The notes under the pieces: model-generated
The model's input: the letters and a program-made list of their open reading frames with translations, nothing else
The model's database searches: none
What the model was told of the DNA's origin: nothing
Origin: Bacteroidota bacterium
Lineage (GTDB): Bacteria; Bacteroidota; Bacteroidia; Bacteroidales; SZUA-534
DNA: 11,143 nt
Assembly (NCBI GenBank): GCA_020047835.1
Contig: JAIFNJ010000185.1
Span: 1 to 11,143 of the forward strand
Reading direction: 5' to 3'
Position numbers and translations under genes: made by a program
Shown here: positions 7,334 to 11,143 of the stretch, in pieces
Layout of the letters: every line of letters begins with the position of its first letter
Position numbering within the stretch: position 1 is the first letter of the stretch

Positions 7334-7434
7334 GAATTTAGATAATTCAATTAGCTCTTCGATTAATCTTATGAGATCAATAGCATCTGTTGTTTCCAAT
7401 TAATAATTGTGCGATTCAAGAATTATCTAAATTC
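7334..7434. repeat. Perfect 15-bp inverted repeat
   Basis: GAATTTAGATAATTC at 7334-7348 is matched exactly in inverse by GAATTATCTAAATTC at 7420-7434, with 71 bases between the arms. A flanking pair, CGAAAT at 7324-7329 and ATTTCG at 7443-7448, extends the symmetry. It belongs to the 548-bp element. Confidence 0.6.
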
Positions 7435-7586
7435 CACACCATATTTCGCCTGCCTACCGCACCCTTAATGAATAATATAGTGCATAATCTTGAAAGCAAG
7501 GAACTGTAAATATGTGTTACATGTTTGAATGCATCGTTTTGGGGTTAACACTGCTTTATGCTATGAAAATATGGCGGGCCGGCCGT

Positions 7587-7670
7587 CCACAATAGGCGCG
7601 GAATGAGCTATTTCATGTCCTCTTGCACTGGCCTTGCGGGTAAAATGAAATAGCGCATTCGGTATTGTGG
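7587..7670. repeat. Long imperfect hairpin at the core of the element
   Basis: The arms 7587-7616 and 7645-7670 pair over 26 positions with two mismatches and a four-base bulge (GGCG, 7595-7598). Outer blocks are CCACAATA (7587-7594) and TATTGTGG (7663-7670); the inner block AGCTATTTCAT pairs with ATGAAATAGCG except for one position. The loop is 28 bases. This is the strongest secondary structure in the window and has no coding explanation. Confidence 0.65.
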
Positions 7671-7681
7671 TGGGTTTTTTG

Positions 7682-7710
7682 GTTCTTTTTGAGCGGCAGT
7701 CAAAAAGAAC
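7682..7710. repeat. 11-bp stem hairpin near the right end of the element
   Basis: GTTCTTTTTGA (7682-7692) pairs exactly with TCAAAAAGAAC (7700-7710) around a seven-base loop. No T-run follows on either strand, so it is not a textbook intrinsic terminator. It could still slow transcription coming from either convergent unit. Confidence 0.5.
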
Positions 7711-7839
7711 AAAGAAAGTATTGTTGTAGTTATGGTTACATCGAACTCACGTTAAGTATTCTAATTACCCATCTTTTCATTAAAGTATTGTGAATATATT
7801 TTATAAGCAGTTCCTTTTTCAACCTTAGTTCAAGATAAT

Positions 7840-10800
7840 TTATTTATTCGCCCTGTTGGCAAAATCCGAAGGAGCCACCTCAAAGTGTTCTTTAAAACAA
7901 ATGGTAAAATAAGAGGGGGAATTAAAACCAACCAAATAACTGATTTCGCTTACTGACTTATCTTTTTTAAGCAACAACCGAGCTGCTTCGTTCAGCCGCA
8001 CCAACCGCACAAACTCGCTGGGACTTTTATCGGTCAACAGCTTTATTTTGCGGTACAAATGCCCGCGGCTCATTCCTATGTCTTTGCTCACCGACTCAAT
8101 GTTTAATTCTGTGTCGTCAATATTTTTTAGAATTAATGCAGTAATCTTTTGAAGAAACGGATCCTCGGTATGCAATATGGGAGCCTCTTTTGATTCCAGT
8201 TGTAACGAGTATTTCGCTTTCAGTACATGGCGCAATTCAATAAGTTTTTTAATACGCGCTTTTAAATGGCTTGGATGAAATGGCTTGGGAATATAGGAGT
8301 CGGCACCGTGCTCAATTCCCTCAATGCGCTGTTCAATAGAATTGCGGGCGGTCAATAATATTACCGGAATATGATTGATTATTAGATTGCTTTTAATTTT
8401 GGTGGTCATTTCCAAACCATCCATTTCGGGCATCATCACATCGGCTATTATAAGATCGGGCAAATGCTGAATGGCTTTTTTTAATCCCTCTTTTCCATTG
8501 GATGCCTCAAATACTTGGTATAACTCCGATAATTCTTCGGCAATATATTTCCGTAAATCATAATTATCCTCCACAATTAAAATCGAATGTGCTTTATCGG
8601 AATTGTTTTTTGATTTTGTAACTAACTCCTCTTCGTTTTCATGTCCTATAATAGGTTCCATGTGGACGTATTGCTTTGTTCCGGAAATGTCAGGGGCAAA
8701 TTTTTCATCTTGGGCATAAGCTGCTTCTGATAAGGGCAAAAATACATTAAAAAGAGTTCCTTTGTTTTCTTCACTTTCAAAAGTAATCTCCCCATGATGA
8801 ATTTCTACCAGATTTTTGGTTAATGAAAGGCCAACGCCAGAGCCTATCTGATTGTAGGAATTTGATGTTTGATAAAAACGTTCAAATATTTTATTCTTAT
8901 CAGCAGCCGGAATTCCCTTTCCATTATCCTCAACACTTATTCGCACAAACGGTTGTTCAGTATCCCGTTTTACGATGGCAATATAAATACTAATCTCGCC
9001 ATTTGTAGGAGTAAATTTGAACGCGTTGGAAAGCAGGTTGAATAGTATTTTATCCAATTTGTCGTAGTCGAACCAAAGTATCAAATCCTCCACTTCGCTA
9101 TAGACCCGAAAATTTATTTTTTTCTGTTCGGCCAACTCTTTAAATGCGTAATGAATGTCTTCAATAAATAGCAATAAATCAGCTTTTTCAACCCGTAACT
9201 GCATTTTCCCAAACTCCATTTTTCGCATATCCATTAATTGATTAACCAATCGCAACAACCGGTTGGCATTTTTCATCATGGTATCAATGGTTTTTTTATA
9301 TTTTGCCGATAATATCGGGTCGTTCATCATCTTTTCCAAGGGACCAATTATAAGCGTAATAGGAGTGCGGAACTCATGCGATACATTTGTGAAAAAACGC
9401 AGCTTGGCCTGATTCAATTCGTTCGATATATCCTTCTCTAATTGTACCATCTTAATTTGGTTCTTCAGTTGAATTCTTCTGATGGAAATAAGCCAGAATA
9501 AGAATAATAGAAAGGCTAAAAATGAGTAATAAATAGTATAAGCCCACCAGGTTCTATAACCCGGGGGTTCAATAATCAGTGTAAGATTCGTGGTAGCATC
9601 ACTCCATTTGTTATTAATACTCGATGCTTTTACTTTAAAAACATACGTTCCGGCATCAAGGTTGGTATAAGTAATAAACCGCTGGTTATAGTCCATAAGC
9701 CTCCATTCCTTATCAAAACCTTCCATTTTACAACGGTAGTTGTTTTTCTCGGGTAGAATAAAATCTAAGGCCGAAAATTCAAATGAAAAGCTGTTGTCTT
9801 TGTGCTTAAGAATTAAGGTATCGGTTTTATAGATGGGATTAGTTAGTAACATCCGGTTCCCGAATGGAATACCAGGCACCAGCGCTTGGTTAAATATTCT
9901 GAATTCCGTAATTTTTGGAGTGGGTATGGTATAATCTTCATTAATACTTTCGGGGTAAAAAGAGTTCATGCCATCAAGGCCGCCAAAAAAAAGTTCACCG
10001 GTTACACTTTTAAACGATGAATTTCTAAAAAACTCGTTGCCCGCCAACCCATCGCTTGCAAAATAGTTATGGGTCTCTCCGGTAGTAGGATTAAAATTGC
10101 ACAAACCCCGATTGGTGCTCAACCATAAATTTCCAAAACTGTCTTCCTGAATAGCATAAATTATGTTTCCGGGCAAGCCATCGGCAATAGTATAAACTTT
10201 GAAAGCATTTTTTTCAGGTTCAAATTTGTTTAATCCATTGCGAGTACCCAGCCACATCACATTTTTCGACGATTCTAAAATGCTAAAAATCGTATTGTGG
10301 CTCAATCCGGTAACAGTACCTTCTAAATGCAAATAATTAATAAACTGTCCATTATATGGATCAAAAATGCTTAATCCCCAAAAAGTGCCAATCCAAATGC
10401 GCTGATTGTTATCTTCCGTCAACACATTAATCCAGTCGTTAATTAAATGGGTCTGGTTGCTGGTATCATTCATTGAATACCGGATGAAATTATCGGTTGA
10501 AGGGTCGTATAAATTTAATCCTTTGCCATTTGTACCTACCCAAATTTTACCTCTCTTGTCTTGAAGTATATTCGAAACAAAATTACCACTCAACGATGCG
10601 GGATTATTAGAGTTGGAATAATTTTTAAACTGTTTTTTTTGCGGATTGTACACTGAAAGTCCACCCAGATAGGTTCCTATCCATATATGGTCAGTTTTAT
10701 CTACCATAAGGCTCATAATCACCTTATCGGGAATGGATTGCTGCAAGTTGGAGCCCGGATAAAAATGTTCGGTGGTTCCTGTGAGCTTATTAATCATTTT

Positions 10801-11143
10801 TAAACCACCACCATCGGTTCCTAACCAAATAGTTTCCTTTTTGTCGACTACTATGCTGGTTACTGTTTTGCTTTGATAATTGGGATTTGGATCTTTTAAA
10901 TTGTAATTCTTAAACAAATCGGGTTTATTGCTCAGTATGTTAATACCTCCTTGATAACTTACAAACCATAAGTTTCCCTGTTTATCCTCAAAAATAGTGC
11001 GCACATTATCGTTGATAAGGCTTCCGGGATTGTTTTGCTGATGTTTGAAAAGGGTTCCTTTTTCATTCAAATTAGTAAAGCATAGCAATCCATCGCCATG
11101 CGCCGATATCCAAAAACGGCCCATGTTGTCCTTATAAATCCCA
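7840..11143 (-). CDS. Hybrid two-component system regulator (HTCS), N-terminus beyond window
   Basis: The frame is open to the right edge. The first ATG (11124) lies inside a sensor blade, so the true start is outside; residues here count from that Met. Eight Reg_prop blades of the type IW-x-GT-x-x-GGL are visible between 4 and 343. A Y_Y_Y domain follows at about 440-520 and one transmembrane helix at about 526-547. The kinase core has the phospho-accepting His583 (VSHEFRTP), N-box NLLSNAFKF from 697, G1 DNGKGIP (733-739) and G2 GSGVGLSL (761-768). The receiver has Asp853, the phospho-acceptor Asp895 (IADVMMPEMDG), Thr925 and Lys947. An AraC-type helix-turn-helix occupies about 992-1090. All key residues are intact. 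HTCS proteins sense oligosaccharides in the periplasm and activate polysaccharide-use genes. Full-length members usually have about 14 blades, so roughly the first propeller is missing here. Its target may be the GH26 promoter or genes past the right edge. Confidence 0.93.
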   Translation of the reverse strand, partial: GIYKDNMGRFWISAHGDGLLCFTNLNEKGTLFKHQQNNPGSLINDNVRTIFEDKQGNLWFVSYQGGINILSNKPDLFKNYNLKDPNPNYQSKTVTSIVVDKKETIWLGTDGGGLKMINKLTGTTEHFYPGSNLQQSIPDKVIMSLMVDKTDHIWIGTYLGGLSVYNPQKKQFKNYSNSNNPASLSGNFVSNILQDKRGKIWVGTNGKGLNLYDPSTDNFIRYSMNDTSNQTHLINDWINVLTEDNNQRIWIGTFWGLSIFDPYNGQFINYLHLEGTVTGLSHNTIFSILESSKNVMWLGTRNGLNKFEPEKNAFKVYTIADGLPGNIIYAIQEDSFGNLWLSTNRGLCNFNPTTGETHNYFASDGLAGNEFFRNSSFKSVTGELFFGGLDGMNSFYPESINEDYTIPTPKITEFRIFNQALVPGIPFGNRMLLTNPIYKTDTLILKHKDNSFSFEFSALDFILPEKNNYRCKMEGFDKEWRLMDYNQRFITYTNLDAGTYVFKVKASSINNKWSDATTNLTLIIEPPGYRTWWAYTIYYSFLAFLLFLFWLISIRRIQLKNQIKMVQLEKDISNELNQAKLRFFTNVSHEFRTPITLIIGPLEKMMNDPILSAKYKKTIDTMMKNANRLLRLVNQLMDMRKMEFGKMQLRVEKADLLLFIEDIHYAFKELAEQKKINFRVYSEVEDLILWFDYDKLDKILFNLLSNAFKFTPTNGEISIYIAIVKRDTEQPFVRISVEDNGKGIPAADKNKIFERFYQTSNSYNQIGSGVGLSLTKNLVEIHHGEITFESEENKGTLFNVFLPLSEAAYAQDEKFAPDISGTKQYVHMEPIIGHENEEELVTKSKNNSDKAHSILIVEDNYDLRKYIAEELSELYQVFEASNGKEGLKKAIQHLPDLIIADVMMPEMDGLEMTTKIKSNLIINHIPVILLTARNSIEQRIEGIEHGADSYIPKPFHPSHLKARIKKLIELRHVLKAKYSLQLESKEAPILHTEDPFLQKITALILKNIDDTELNIESVSKDIGMSRGHLYRKIKLLTDKSPSEFVRLVRLNEAARLLLKKDKSVSEISYLVGFNSPSYFTICFKEHFEVAPSDFANRANK

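Larger units (their letters stand above)
7207..7754. mobile_element. 548-bp non-coding element with 14-bp terminal inverted repeats (MITE-like, tentative)
   Basis: TAACGTGAGTTCGA at 7207-7220 is repeated exactly in inverse as TCGAACTCACGTTA at 7741-7754. Between them no credible gene is seen on either strand. The interior is a run of further inverted repeats: 7215-7221/7252-7258, 7289-7297/7304-7312, 7334-7348/7420-7434, 7477-7487/7556-7564 (imperfect), 7587-7616/7645-7670 (long) and 7682-7692/7700-7710. The core near 7573-7600 is GC-rich (it contains GGCCGGCC at 7577-7584), unlike the AT-rich surroundings. It sits between the 3' ends of convergent transcription units, a neutral spot for insertion. 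The shape suits a non-autonomous transposable or repetitive element. A structured RNA or a bidirectional transcription barrier are alternatives. No transposase is present. Confidence 0.5.

Noticed and set aside
7573..7608. Short frame starting MAGRPSTIGAE in the core of the hairpin element
   Set aside because: It stops after eleven codons at the TGA and lies in the arm of the long hairpin; no evidence of translation.
11122..11124. ATG at 11124 as the start of the HTCS gene
   Set aside because: The frame stays open upstream to the window edge and the codons before it (GIYKDN) complete a Reg_prop blade, so this Met is internal.

Overview
The window looks like a chromosomal segment of an AT-rich member of the Bacteroidota. 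The support is a hybrid two-component system (HTCS) with Reg_prop sensor blades and an AraC-type output domain, an STN/carboxypeptidase-like TonB-dependent receptor followed by a DUF4249 lipoprotein, a TAnnTTTG-type -7 box, and an absence of strong Shine-Dalgarno sequences. The order or genus cannot be fixed from this sequence alone.

Layout. (1) Bases 1-368, minus strand: the N-terminal 122 codons of a lipoprotein glycoside hydrolase family 26 enzyme (probable beta-mannanase), cut by the left window edge before its catalytic motifs. (2) Bases 369-796: a divergent intergenic region. It holds four direct TACATA-type repeats spaced 22, 21 and 21 bp just upstream of a Bacteroidota-type -7 box for the GH26 gene, which suggests an operator for an AraC-family/HTCS regulator. 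(3) Bases 797-7177, plus strand: a tight four-gene cassette with junctions of a 1-base overlap, 8 bp and 5 bp. In order it encodes an STN-containing TonB-dependent receptor, a DUF4249 lipoprotein, a compact MG2-like/plug-like exported protein without a barrel, and an exported protein of unknown function. (4) Bases 7178-7839: a non-coding stretch between convergent genes. Most of it is a 548-bp element bounded by perfect 14-bp inverted repeats and made of successive hairpins, probably a non-autonomous mobile or repetitive element. (5) Bases 7840-11143, minus strand: an HTCS regulator whose N-terminus lies beyond the right edge.

How the parts may work together. The GH26 enzyme would cut mannan-type polysaccharide at the cell surface. 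The HTCS is the kind of sensor that detects oligosaccharide in the periplasm and activates such genes, and the phased repeats before the GH26 gene suit its AraC-type DNA-binding domain, but the pairing is inference. The four-gene cassette appears to be an outer-membrane import or surface-handling unit. It is not a standard SusC/SusD pair, and its substrate cannot be read from the sequence.
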